Part shown: piece after piece, positions 54,435 through 63,089 of the stretch
Numbering within the stretch: the stretch's first letter is position 1
How the letters are laid out: each line of letters starts with the position of its first letter
NCBI GenBank assembly: GCA_020630975.1
Contig: JAHDID010000011.1
Span: 1-64,000, forward strand
Origin: Verrucomicrobiota bacterium
GTDB taxonomy: Bacteria > Verrucomicrobiota > Verrucomicrobiia > Verrucomicrobiales > DEV007
Direction of reading: 5' to 3'
DNA length: 64,000 nt
The notes under the pieces: generated by a model
Told to the model about the DNA's origin: nothing
The model's input: only the letters and a program-made list of their open reading frames with translations
Database searches by the model: none
Made by a program: the position numbers and the translations under genes

Positions 54435-55838
54435 ATGAAATTGACCTTCACCTTATCCCAGTTAAAAGCAATCGCGATCTTGATTATTGTATTCAACCTA
54501 GGTCATCGAGCAAGCTCCGCTGCCGCTCCAGGCGATTCTCTAACTGAGTTTGACACCACAAAGGCCGATCCGCACTTCCCGGCCATGGCGTATTGGGCGC
54601 GAGCCGGTGTTCAGGGTGGCATACCGACAACAGAAACAAAAATTGATCAATACGAAAATATTCGATTAACCCCCGATTCCGGAGACAACAGTCAATCAAT
54701 TAACCAAGCCATAGATCACATGCATAGCAAGGGAGGTGGCATAGTGATTTTACAACCGGGGACTTACAAATTCAGCAGTCCAATCAATATGAAATCGGAC
54801 GTGATTCTACAAGGCACCGACAAAAAAGCAGTCAAGTTAGTAAGCAGTATTCGGTTCAACAGCACTCCCTCTGGCAAAAAGAGCACGAATATCTGTTTTC
54901 ATGATACCAACAACGCAGCGCTAGAGAATATTACACTTGAGTTCCATGTAAGCCTGAATGGGAAAACCTTGTACCCTCTCGACCATGACTGGGACGATGA
55001 TTTTACGGATGAGTATGAACGGCGTTCTCAGAACTGGAAAAATGGGAGGATTTATTTCGATCGGAGACGGTATAAATTTTTCGAAGCCAACGACCTCTAT
55101 GTAGACCACGTCCTCATAGACGGAACGTCAACTAATTGCTGGCTTGACAACTGCGCATTTATAAACGCCGGGTCTAACGGCCTGAAGATCATGCCTAACA
55201 CTTCACATATCACCATTCGAAACTGCGAGATCAAGGGATCATTCAATAAAGGGGAAGAGGGAAACGGTTATGGTATTGATTGCCGAGGAGACTATGTGTT
55301 AATGGTAGGAAATTATATGGAAAGAGTCCGGCACTGGGCAGTACAGCTTGGCGCGGAGTATTGCGTGATTTACAATTGCGTCAGCAAGGTTGACATTAAC
55401 TTTCATCAAAAAGACAACGGAAATAATTTGGTGGAAAATTCCGTAATTGAAATTTCTAAAGCTCATTTGTGGAAATGCTTTCAAGCTGGTGCGGATTTTC
55501 ACGCAGATCCAGGAGAGAATAATTTTTTCTATAATAATAAATGCACCGAATCTACCGGATTATCAACTTTACTTAAAAGTAATGTTTATACTTTTACCAA
55601 TAAGATGATTACAGAGGTTCAATATAAACCGAAAGGTAGATGCTTATACGCAATTAGACCTAAACAATTTGAGATTACCGAATGGGAGAACAGTGATGGA
55701 GTTATAATAAAGGCGAAATTAATTCGCCGAAACGGACCAATCGTACACCTTCAACTTCAAAACGGTCATATAACTCAGTATCCTATTGATAAACTGTCAC
55801 AAGCTAGTCAAAAGGCTTTGGTTGAATTACTGAAATAA
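54435..55838 (+). CDS. Exported right-handed beta-helix protein with C-terminal SHD1-like domain
   Basis: 467 residues with a signal peptide (ending near HRASSAAAP). The main part is a pectate-lyase-like beta-helix: AIDHMHSKGGGIVILQPGTYKF, then repeated strand turns such as TSHITIRNCEIKGSF and ENSVIEISKAHLW. The last 55 residues (WENSDGVIIKAKLIRRNGP ... YPIDKLSQASQKAL) match the SHD1-like domain common in planctomycete and verrucomicrobial exported proteins. Likely binds or cleaves polysaccharide outside the cell; no catalytic residues assigned. Separated from the previous gene by 158 AT-rich bases that show no clear box, so it may be an independent unit. Confidence 0.75.
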   Translation: MKLTFTLSQLKAIAILIIVFNLGHRASSAAAPGDSLTEFDTTKADPHFPAMAYWARAGVQGGIPTTETKIDQYENIRLTPDSGDNSQSINQAIDHMHSKGGGIVILQPGTYKFSSPINMKSDVILQGTDKKAVKLVSSIRFNSTPSGKKSTNICFHDTNNAALENITLEFHVSLNGKTLYPLDHDWDDDFTDEYERRSQNWKNGRIYFDRRRYKFFEANDLYVDHVLIDGTSTNCWLDNCAFINAGSNGLKIMPNTSHITIRNCEIKGSFNKGEEGNGYGIDCRGDYVLMVGNYMERVRHWAVQLGAEYCVIYNCVSKVDINFHQKDNGNNLVENSVIEISKAHLWKCFQAGADFHADPGENNFFYNNKCTESTGLSTLLKSNVYTFTNKMITEVQYKPKGRCLYAIRPKQFEITEWENSDGVIIKAKLIRRNGPIVHLQLQNGHITQYPIDKLSQASQKALVELLK

Positions 55839-55862
55839 TATGATTAGTCTACCTATGTATAG

Positions 55863-55884
55863 CTAGTGATCCTGCGACCACTAG
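55863..55884. terminator. Hairpin between convergent genes
   Basis: CTAGTG, 10-base loop, CACTAG, located 25 bases after the beta-helix gene and 31 bases before the end of the convergent gene. No U-run follows directly, so termination is only suggested by position. Confidence 0.3.
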
Positions 55885-55914
55885 GATTTCAGACGTCTAG
55901 TTTAGCTTTAATTT

Positions 55915-56772
55915 TCATAGCCGAATCCTCGAAAGAAACGACTGCCCACCTTCCTTCTCTCGCTGCGCCGGAATCATCAGGTGCAGGGCCTGAGGATAGA
56001 GACGGAGTGATGCGGCATCGAGATCGAGGAGCTGCGATAGGTAACTAGGAGTTTGATCGGCTACTGATATGGTATGGGATTTGGCCAGCTCCTCGGTGAG
56101 CTGACGCTGCACCTGCTTGGCACCGAAATGCTTACCGGCAGACTCTAAGACTTTGTCCACGACCTTACTGAGGCCCGCGATATCGATCTGCCCGACGTCG
56201 ACCTGACTGGAGATAGGGGTAAACTTGATATCCGGCACCGCCGCAGCGCGACTGCTACCGCTGCGACGTGCAGGAACCAACGATAAGCGATAGGTCGCTC
56301 GCACACTGACAGGGCAGGTCACATCGCCAGTATGAGTCTGCCAGTCGCCCGTGGCCGTGCGCTTTTCAGACGACTTACGCTGGCCGAGGAAACCCAGCTT
56401 CACCTTGCGCTGCTCATAGCGGATCTTACCCCGGATCTGTGCACTAGACTGCAGGGTGACTCGATCGGGCGCCTGAAAACTCAAATGTATGGAACGATCC
56501 GGCAGAGTCGCAACCGTATCCTCGATACGCAGATCCTTCCAGAGAGGGACTTTGGCGAGATTCGTCTTTCCCGGTATCGAGACCCGGTCTGGTATCTCAT
56601 GGCGCAGGATGCCCTGGACCAATTCGCGAGACACCTTAAACTCGACTGCCGTATCGCCTGTATCCTGCCCGCGCCCCTGCCGCATCGATAGTACTGCGAA
56701 CAGTGAAAAAACGAGCCATAAAGTAAATGTGTATCGAGCAGTAACTTGAGTATCGGAGATAGCGGTATTCAT
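55915..56772 (-). CDS. Hypothetical exported protein
   Basis: 285 residues with an N-terminal signal helix (FTLWLVFSLFAVLSM). The mature part has beta-rich segments (LPDRSIHLSFQAPDRVTLQSSAQI, ITCPVSVRATYRLSLVPA-type) and ends in two helices (LSKVVDKVLESAGKHF, SLRLYPQALHLMIPAQR). I do not recognise a family. GC content returns to that of the main chromosome. It is divergent from the pilin-like gene with a 224-base gap. Confidence 0.6.
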   Translation of the reverse strand: MNTAISDTQVTARYTFTLWLVFSLFAVLSMRQGRGQDTGDTAVEFKVSRELVQGILRHEIPDRVSIPGKTNLAKVPLWKDLRIEDTVATLPDRSIHLSFQAPDRVTLQSSAQIRGKIRYEQRKVKLGFLGQRKSSEKRTATGDWQTHTGDVTCPVSVRATYRLSLVPARRSGSSRAAAVPDIKFTPISSQVDVGQIDIAGLSKVVDKVLESAGKHFGAKQVQRQLTEELAKSHTISVADQTPSYLSQLLDLDAASLRLYPQALHLMIPAQREKEGGQSFLSRIRL

Positions 56773-56954
56773 ACGTGGCGGGCAAAGTGGTGCGATTATC
56801 TGGCACTGACAGATATAAAGACTCCTTAAATTTGTAGTCTTCGATTTGATGTGTCAGTCGATCCGCTCAGCCTTGGCAGACTGTGCTGGGATGCGCATTT
56901 GGACGAACCATCCTGCAGATTAAACATACCTTTTCCCCATCCTCGACAATCTTC

Positions 56955-56996
56955 TTGATTATGATAATTATTGAAATTATATTCAATCCCCCCCCC
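56955..56996 (+). promoter_or_regulatory. Promoter with C9 tract directly before the pilin-like start
   Basis: TTGATT (56955-56960), 17 bases, TATATT (56978-56983) form a candidate promoter whose start would fall near 56990, inside a run of nine C (56988-56996). ATG 56997 follows without a gap. A homopolymer of this length is prone to slippage, and it covers the transcription start and the start-codon boundary. Confidence 0.45.
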
Positions 56997-58472
56997 ATGT
57001 CTTGTTTTATTATGCACAAGCGCAACGGATTCAGCTTAGTCGAGATGCTGATCACCATCGCCGTCATCGGAGTGATCGCCGCCATCGCCGTACCTTCCAT
57101 CTCAAGTGTACGTAAAAATGCACAAGCGTCGAAGGACAAACGAAACGCACAAGAACTCGCCTCGATTTTCGAGGCTGCCAGTGCCGCAGGAGTGAATTTC
57201 AGCGGCGGCGACGAGCATGCAGTCGTGGCCAGTATCGCAGCGGGAGTGATAGCTGATGAAGGTCTGATGAAAGGCTCCTACTACGGCCTGAAAGGCTTAA
57301 CGGAAGCCGAGCGCTATCGTGCCGTGAAGTATCTGGACTTTAAAGACGGCATCCTGATCTACACAGGCGACGCCTCTGACAAGTCGCTAGACCTAGCCGT
57401 GCGTCTAGAAGGCTCGTCCGGCGAGACGATCTACGAAAAGGTCGATGTGTTTAAGGGTTCCGACAAATTCAGAATGTCCGCCACATTCAATGCCGACCGA
57501 TTCGACTCCGATACGAAGCTGACCTCTGCGACTGTCTACGCCCCAGGGGACGACCTCGGTATGTTCGTCACTGCGACCAAAGACTCAAAAATCAAAGCGA
57601 CTAAAAAATCCGATGGTGCCGGGGGCTACAAGATCGAACTGACCGGCGAGGGCTCTGTGCAGGACTATAAAGACGCCATCAAAAATGTGCAGCTATCTAT
57701 GGATAACGACCAGTGGGGAGGTCCGATGAGCTTCGGCGTGACTCTCAAAGATACAGATGGCAATACCCACAGTGAATCCTTTTCCATCGATACTAGCTAT
57801 GCCGACGCTGCCCCTTCGGGTGTGAAAGCGGAAGAGAGCGATGTAGTGGACTTTAGCGGAGCGGTGACCGGCTTTTCCAACTCGGGAGAAGAATCTATCA
57901 ACATGCGGAAGCTAGAGGAAGTGAACGTCGGTGGCCCATGGCCGGAGAAAACTCAATTCGTGCAATTCACCACTGGTGGCGATCTATCTGGCGAACAGAT
58001 GGTCTATGAGCAGGGTGGCTACGTGCGTGGCTATTCGCTTTCGATCTTACCCGACCCTGAGACCGGTGTGCCCACTATGTATGGCACTCTCTATAACCAC
58101 GTGGAATGGCCTAAAGGAACAACTGATCGCACAGCTGTGGTGAACCTCGGCGAAGTGGAGGCTAACAAAGACTACTCAGTCGTGATGGCTCATGATGCGA
58201 AAAACACTGATCCATCGAAGAATAGCTTTTCCGTCTATGTGAATGGTAAGAAAATCGGCTCTGTAAATAATGTGATGCAGCAATACGATCACCCTGGCAG
58301 TATCGGCATCGGCAGCATGCAGGGCGACACGGTAGATCCCCGCACTGGTAAGTATGTGCGCGGAAATGGGAGAGAATTCGCTGGTAAAGTACATGACGTG
58401 CAGATCCTAAACGAGCTCTGGAGTGATGAGGCTGCCATCTCGGTGACGCAAGACCAACCGGCAGGAGGGTAG
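56997..58472 (+). CDS. Type IV pilin/pseudopilin-like protein fused to a LamG-type domain
   Basis: 491 residues from ATG 56997, or 486 from ATG 57012. The prepilin signal KRNGFSLVEMLITIAVIGVI has a leader ending in Gly, Phe at +1 and Glu at +5, so it should be cut and N-methylated by prepilin peptidase. After about 150 residues comes a cadherin-like/beta region (SATVYAPGDDLGMFVTATKD). The last 200 residues are LamG/concanavalin-like (VVDFSGAVTGF ... NSFSVYVNGKKIGSV ... HDVQILNELW). Ordinary pilins are 130-180 residues. It probably displays a sugar-binding or adhesive domain on a pilus or pseudopilus. Only this pilin gene is nearby; no assembly genes. Confidence 0.8.
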   Translation: MSCFIMHKRNGFSLVEMLITIAVIGVIAAIAVPSISSVRKNAQASKDKRNAQELASIFEAASAAGVNFSGGDEHAVVASIAAGVIADEGLMKGSYYGLKGLTEAERYRAVKYLDFKDGILIYTGDASDKSLDLAVRLEGSSGETIYEKVDVFKGSDKFRMSATFNADRFDSDTKLTSATVYAPGDDLGMFVTATKDSKIKATKKSDGAGGYKIELTGEGSVQDYKDAIKNVQLSMDNDQWGGPMSFGVTLKDTDGNTHSESFSIDTSYADAAPSGVKAEESDVVDFSGAVTGFSNSGEESINMRKLEEVNVGGPWPEKTQFVQFTTGGDLSGEQMVYEQGGYVRGYSLSILPDPETGVPTMYGTLYNHVEWPKGTTDRTAVVNLGEVEANKDYSVVMAHDAKNTDPSKNSFSVYVNGKKIGSVNNVMQQYDHPGSIGIGSMQGDTVDPRTGKYVRGNGREFAGKVHDVQILNELWSDEAAISVTQDQPAGG

Positions 58473-58609
58473 TTTCCCTACCGATTTTCGGTAAATCATC
58501 ACAAAATAAACTAAACCGAAATTTCAACTTGTTTTAGCGAGTTTTTTCACACAGAGTGTCTCTTGTCATTGACCCTAAACCCAGTCGATGCGATTCGTTT
58601 TATGTGTAC

Positions 58610-59518
58610 ATGATAGGACGACCACTCTTTTCCCTACTATTACTCGCTACTTTCCTGACTCTGCCTAGCCTCTCCCACTCTGCCGAGACTGAACCCGTAG
58701 AGAAGCCCGGTATCAAGACCCTGCAGCTAGTCAGCGATCGCGATGCTGTCGTGCCTGGTCAGAAGCTAGACGTAGGCCTCTACATCCAGCACCAGCCAGA
58801 GTACCACACCTACTGGAAGGCACCCGGCATCGTCGGCGTGCCGACATCTATCAACTGGGAGCTGCCCGAGGGCATCACCGCATCAGGCATCTCTTGGCCG
58901 ATGCCGCAGCAGACCAAGATGGCGCAGTACACTGCCTACGGCTACAAGCGCGACGTCTGCCTACTATCCAGCTTGACCATACCTGCCGACATCGAGGGCG
59001 ATACCGTGCTACTGAAAGCCCGAGTATCCTTCATGTGCTGCTCGAAGAGCTGCCACCCAGGCTGGCACGACTTCGTGCTCGAGCTACCGATCGATCGCAC
59101 TAGCAAGACCGCACCTGCTGACCGTAAATGGGAAAAGATCTTTGCTGCGGCGCGCAGAGAGACCGAAGAGACTGCGCCAGAGACTTGGCAGATCGTAGCT
59201 ACCGAGACCGAGGGCGCACTCTCCCTAGAGCTGACCTCAGATAGCCGTAGCTTCGCCCTGCACGATGGCATCCAATTTTTCTGCGAGCACAACAAAGTGC
59301 ACTCTGACAAACCTCAGGTAGTCGAGCGCTCTGGCGACAAGAAGCAACTCGTCTTCACCCTAGAGCAATCCGGCTTTGGCCCGGAGGATCTCGAGCGGTA
59401 CTCGGCCATCATCTATCACCCTAGTGGCTGGCCTGGCCTTTCATCCAAGTGGCTGCGTATCGATACGCCACTCCAGACCGCCCCTGAGATCGCTTATGAG
59501 CAACAGCAGCAGCAGTAG
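58610..59518 (+). CDS. DsbD N-terminal-domain-like exported protein
   Basis: 302 residues from ATG 58610 (signal peptide FSLLLLATFLTLPSLSHSA). In-frame GTG 58556 lies upstream but is not needed. The domain at about 30-165 matches the periplasmic N-terminal domain of DsbD (HQPEYHTYWKAPGIVGVPTSINWELPEG ... FMCCSKSCHPG). The paired cysteines CCSKSC could carry a redox disulfide. The membrane and thioredoxin parts of DsbD are missing, so it may work with a separate partner or act as an independent thiol-disulfide or copper-handling protein. The SET gene overlaps its end by 23 bases. Confidence 0.75.
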   Translation: MIGRPLFSLLLLATFLTLPSLSHSAETEPVEKPGIKTLQLVSDRDAVVPGQKLDVGLYIQHQPEYHTYWKAPGIVGVPTSINWELPEGITASGISWPMPQQTKMAQYTAYGYKRDVCLLSSLTIPADIEGDTVLLKARVSFMCCSKSCHPGWHDFVLELPIDRTSKTAPADRKWEKIFAAARRETEETAPETWQIVATETEGALSLELTSDSRSFALHDGIQFFCEHNKVHSDKPQVVERSGDKKQLVFTLEQSGFGPEDLERYSAIIYHPSGWPGLSSKWLRIDTPLQTAPEIAYEQQQQQ

Positions 59519-60095
59519 TAGCCAAGCCGAAGGCAAACAAGAAGAATCTAGCGCACTACTACCGGGCGAGGCCTGCCACTCCGAGTGGTGTGAGGTGCGT
59601 GGATCGATCATCCATGGCCGAGGTGTTTTCGCCAAGAGGGACATCCCTGCGCAGACGCCTATCATCGAATATGTCGGCGAGCGCATCGACAAGGACGAGT
59701 CCGATCGCCGAGGCTGGGCACAGATGGACAAGCACAACGAAACTGGCGAAGCCGCCGTGTACATCTTTACCCTAAATGATGACTTCGACATCGATGGCAA
59801 TGTGCCGGAAAATGCCGCCCGCCTGATCAATCACGGCTGCGATGTAAACTGCGAAGCCTACATCGAGGAAGACGAGATCTGGATCTACGCCATCCGCGAT
59901 ATCGAGGAGGGCGAGGAGCTGCTTTTCAACTACGGATTCGACCTGGAAAACTGGGAAGACCACCCCTGTGTGTGCGGTGCTGACTGCTGCCCCGGCTACA
60001 TCGCCGGTATGGACTACTGGGAAGAGCTGGAAAAGAAAAAGAAAGCTCGTGATAATGCAGCCAAAGCCACGACAGAGCCTGTGGTGCTGGGATGA
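59496..60095 (+). CDS. SET-domain protein (lysine methyltransferase-like)
   Basis: 199 residues from ATG 59496. After a Ser/Gln-rich start comes a SET domain: RGSIIHGRGVFAKRDIPAQ, then EYVGERI, ENAARLINHGCDVNCEAY (the NH..C motif that binds SAM and lysine) and IYAIRDIEEGEELLFNYGFD. A post-SET-like Cys cluster (CVCGADCCPGY) may bind zinc. Eukaryotic relatives methylate histones; bacterial ones methylate varied proteins. The H1-like protein at 30138-30755 is a natural candidate substrate but this is inference. No signal peptide: cytoplasmic. The start overlaps the preceding gene, suggesting co-transcription. Confidence 0.88.
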   Translation: MSNSSSSSSQAEGKQEESSALLPGEACHSEWCEVRGSIIHGRGVFAKRDIPAQTPIIEYVGERIDKDESDRRGWAQMDKHNETGEAAVYIFTLNDDFDIDGNVPENAARLINHGCDVNCEAYIEEDEIWIYAIRDIEEGEELLFNYGFDLENWEDHPCVCGADCCPGYIAGMDYWEELEKKKKARDNAAKATTEPVVLG

Positions 60096-60262
60096 TACGG
60101 TGTTTTAGACCCTATTGAGTGAAAACTGTACCCTATTGAATGGAAGGGACAACTGGCAGAGAATCGCTCAAATCCCTCATTTTAGCCCTCAAAAACCAAA
60201 CTCGTCCGCCACTCGCTGACGCTCGCAGCCACTTTTCTTCGATACTGGGCGAGGTACAGATC

Positions 60263-60940
60263 TCACTCACGACGGTCTGACAGCTTTTCCGCCAGATCTC
60301 GATTGAAGCGGGCCTCGAGAGCATGCCTCGTGTCGGGAGCCTTCTGCAGGTGCTCGCGCAGACGGTCGTGATCAAAGGCCAGATAGCGACTGGGCTCGGT
60401 GGTGACTACGGTGGCACTGGCTGGCTGACCGGTAAGATAGCTCATCTCTGCGATGAATCCTCCGGGCTTGGCGGTACCGATGACTTTACCAAAACGCTCC
60501 ACCCGCGCCTCGCCCGAGACCAGATACTTCAGCTTGGCAGGCGTCTCACCCTGAGTGGTCAGCTCGGCATCCTCCTGCACCTCGGTCCACTCACCCAGCT
60601 TCATCAGCCGTCTGGCATGCGCGCGCTCGACTCCAGGCAGACAGGCTTTGATAAACTCGGCCTCCTCTTCAGAAAAACGGCCACGGCGATTCTCGACCTG
60701 CAGAATGATCAGCTGGGCCACATTCACCAGAGAGAACAGCGCCTCCCAAAACATCGAGACATAATCACCAAGGATGAAGTAATATGATGACGAGATCGCC
60801 CCTGCTAGGATGGCAAAGAAACGCAGCCAATTCATGCTGCGCATCATCATCGATACGATCAGCAGTACGTAGGCCACATGTCCGACGATATTCTCCGGTC
60901 TAGTGAAGTCTGCCCAGAACTCTGTAAAAAATTCGTTCAT
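60263..60940 (-). CDS. Popeye-like membrane protein with cyclic-nucleotide-binding domain
   Basis: 225 residues from ATG 60940 (MNEFFTEFWADFTRPENIVGH); an in-frame ATG at 61000 would add 20 polar residues. Three membrane helices (HVAYVLLIVSMMMRSM, FFAILAGAISSSYYFIL, FWEALFSLVNVAQLIIL) are followed by a cNMP-binding-type beta-roll (GEWTEVQEDAELTTQGETPAKLKYLVSGEARV ... GGFIAEMSYLTGQPASATVVT). The order matches Popeye/POPDC proteins, whose animal members bind cAMP. The family phosphate-binding motif is not an exact CRP-type, so ligand binding is not sure. Divergent from the next gene. Confidence 0.75.
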   Translation of the reverse strand: MNEFFTEFWADFTRPENIVGHVAYVLLIVSMMMRSMNWLRFFAILAGAISSSYYFILGDYVSMFWEALFSLVNVAQLIILQVENRRGRFSEEEAEFIKACLPGVERAHARRLMKLGEWTEVQEDAELTTQGETPAKLKYLVSGEARVERFGKVIGTAKPGGFIAEMSYLTGQPASATVVTTEPSRYLAFDHDRLREHLQKAPDTRHALEARFNRDLAEKLSDRRE

Positions 60941-61042
60941 CTGCGCGGGATGCGGTGTCTTATCTTCAGATCTTATCTCGCAATTTTCCGGCTTTTGCAA
61001 ATCTCACGACTGAGTCTAGATGTCTCTGTCACCCTGCTCGCT

Positions 61043-61510
61043 ATGCGTTCCCTGCTCATCATCCTACTCATTCCACTCCTACTGATCGGCCCCTTTGCGG
61101 TGAGCGCAGGCATCAGTATGGCTGGCGCGACTGCTGCTACGAGCCCCGGCGAGACGCCAGAGACAGCCGAGGCCACCCTATCCCTTCTCCAGCGCATCCT
61201 CGATGTCATCGCCAGCGCATGGCTCGCCGCAGGCCTAGTGACTGCCTACATTGTGTTTCGCAGCACCTTTGGTCGGCAAGTGTGCGCTACCACAGGCTTT
61301 TTGAAATTTTGCCTTTTCTCACTCTTCCCTACCATCGGCTTCGCACTCAGCTTCTTTGTCACGCCTCCGCATGCCGTCATCACGCTGCTGGGCGAGGCTG
61401 TGGGCAGCTTGGCTAGCTATCTGCTGGCAGCCACGGCTTTCATCTTCGGCATCGGCGTGCACGGCATCACCACGACCGCAGTCAGACTGCCGGATCGCAT
61501 TGACGATTAG
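61043..61510 (+). CDS. Small polytopic membrane protein
   Basis: 155 residues from ATG 61043. An upstream in-frame start at 60878 would overlap the divergent Popeye-like gene and is less likely. Four hydrophobic segments are visible, beginning MRSLLIILLIPLLLIGPFAV and ending ASYLLAATAFIFGIGVHG. No known motif. The divergent spacing to the Popeye-like gene is 102 bases, enough for two promoters. Confidence 0.55.
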   Translation: MRSLLIILLIPLLLIGPFAVSAGISMAGATAATSPGETPETAEATLSLLQRILDVIASAWLAAGLVTAYIVFRSTFGRQVCATTGFLKFCLFSLFPTIGFALSFFVTPPHAVITLLGEAVGSLASYLLAATAFIFGIGVHGITTTAVRLPDRIDD

Positions 61511-61561
61511 TCATTTTGCAAATCCTAACTATCACACTACTGTCAGGGTGCTGATCCATCT

Positions 61562-63034
61562 ATGACCATCCGACTTTCTGCTCTGCTGGCAGGCCTCTGC
61601 CTGCTGGCTCCTATCCATCTCGCCTACGCTCAGACATCGACTCCACCGGAGATCACTGCAGCTAGCGCCATCACCATCGATGCCCAGACCGGCCGTATCC
61701 TATTCGCCAAAAATATCGATGAAAAGCGCCAGGTCGCCAGCACACAAAAGCTCCTGACCGGACTGATCATCGCCGAAAGCGGTAATCTCGATGGCCAAGT
61801 GCGGGTAGAGGCCACCGACATGAAAATCGAGCCGCGCAATCTATGGATCACCACAGGTAGTCGCTACAAAAAGCGCGCCCTACTCGAGGCCATGCTGATC
61901 CGCAGCTACAATGATGTGACCAAATGCCTAGCGCGCAGCCACGCCGGTAGTCAGGCCCAGTTTGCCAAAGTAATGAATGCCAAAGCTGCCCAGCTAGGCA
62001 TGACCAACTCAAATTTCGTCAATGCCCACGGTCTGACCGAGGAAGGCCAATACTCCACCGCTCGCGATATGATGGTACTGACCATGCACGCGTGGGCGAA
62101 TCCCGAGATCCAGCGCATCGTACGCATCCGTGAGACCAATTTTAAATACCACGGCGGTAAGACGGTGCCGGTGAAAAACAGCAATGAACTGCTATTCCGC
62201 TACTCCGAATGCCTCGGCATGAAGACAGGCTTCACCAAAGCAGCCGGCCGCTGTCTGGTAGCCGCTGCGCAGCGCGGCGATAGACTGATCTTTTCTGTGG
62301 TCTTGGGCAGTGAGTTCGACGCAATATGGGACGACTCTGAGCAACTGCTGCGCTGGTCGCTCGAGCAGAACGTCGTCGACCTAGAGAAATACCGTACTGC
62401 CTCTGTGGAAAAATGGGGCAAAGACATCGCTGCTCTGCAGCAGCGCGACCAGACCGAGCGCCACCCAGACGATAGCATCCTCTTTGTCGGCAGCTCCAGT
62501 ATCCGCCTATGGGACGCCATAGCCCGCGATATGCAGCCCTATCACCCTATCCAGCGTGGATTCGGTGGCTGCACCATGTCAGATGTGGCGATTTTTGCCG
62601 ACGAGCTGGTCACTCCGCACAAATTCCGCGCAGCAGTCGTTTTCGTCGCCAATGATGTGAAAGGTAATAGCGATGACAAGACGCCTGCTGAGGTCGCCGA
62701 TCTCTTCGGGCATCTGCACTCACGTATCCGCGCGCACAATCCTGATGCACCGGTGTTTTTCATCGGCATCACCCCCACCCCGAAGCGCTGGGCTATCTGG
62801 CCTAAACAGAGAGAAGTGAATACTGCCGTGCGAGCGTTTTGCCAAAAGAACGACGAAACCTACTTCATCGGTACCGAGAGCATCTACATCACCGCCCAGG
62901 GCAAGCCTAGATCGGAACTTTTCATCGAAGATCAGCTCCACCTGAATGAATCCGGCTACCTACTCTGGTCCGCAGCGATCAAGAGCCATCTAGATCAGGT
63001 ATTCGACGGCTCGGGAGTGCAGCTAGCCCCCTAG
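61562..63034 (+). CDS. D-Ala-D-Ala carboxypeptidase (peptidase S11) fused to an SGNH/GDSL hydrolase
   Basis: 490 residues with a signal peptide (ending near HLAYAQ). Residues about 30-270 form a class C penicillin-binding domain: S-T-Q-K near residue 60, S-Y-N near 118 and K-T-G near 220. The DacA C-terminal beta domain is replaced by an SGNH domain (about 295-485). Its blocks are FVGSSSIRLWD (Ser), RGFGG, VFVANDVKGNS (Asn) and DQLHLNESG (Asp-His pair). The first part trims stem peptides; the second may deacetylate cell-wall sugars or polysaccharide. The fusion suggests two coupled steps of wall editing. Confidence 0.88.
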   Translation: MTIRLSALLAGLCLLAPIHLAYAQTSTPPEITAASAITIDAQTGRILFAKNIDEKRQVASTQKLLTGLIIAESGNLDGQVRVEATDMKIEPRNLWITTGSRYKKRALLEAMLIRSYNDVTKCLARSHAGSQAQFAKVMNAKAAQLGMTNSNFVNAHGLTEEGQYSTARDMMVLTMHAWANPEIQRIVRIRETNFKYHGGKTVPVKNSNELLFRYSECLGMKTGFTKAAGRCLVAAAQRGDRLIFSVVLGSEFDAIWDDSEQLLRWSLEQNVVDLEKYRTASVEKWGKDIAALQQRDQTERHPDDSILFVGSSSIRLWDAIARDMQPYHPIQRGFGGCTMSDVAIFADELVTPHKFRAAVVFVANDVKGNSDDKTPAEVADLFGHLHSRIRAHNPDAPVFFIGITPTPKRWAIWPKQREVNTAVRAFCQKNDETYFIGTESIYITAQGKPRSELFIEDQLHLNESGYLLWSAAIKSHLDQVFDGSGVQLAP

Positions 63035-63089
63035 TAGTGAAAGCCTTTATAAAACTGAAAGAACTACACGATCAATCGCACTGATCCGG

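Noticed and set aside
56883-56996. Longer N-terminus for the pilin-like protein from the in-frame start at 56883
   Set aside because: It would place 38 extra residues before the prepilin signal and read through the predicted promoter and C tract.
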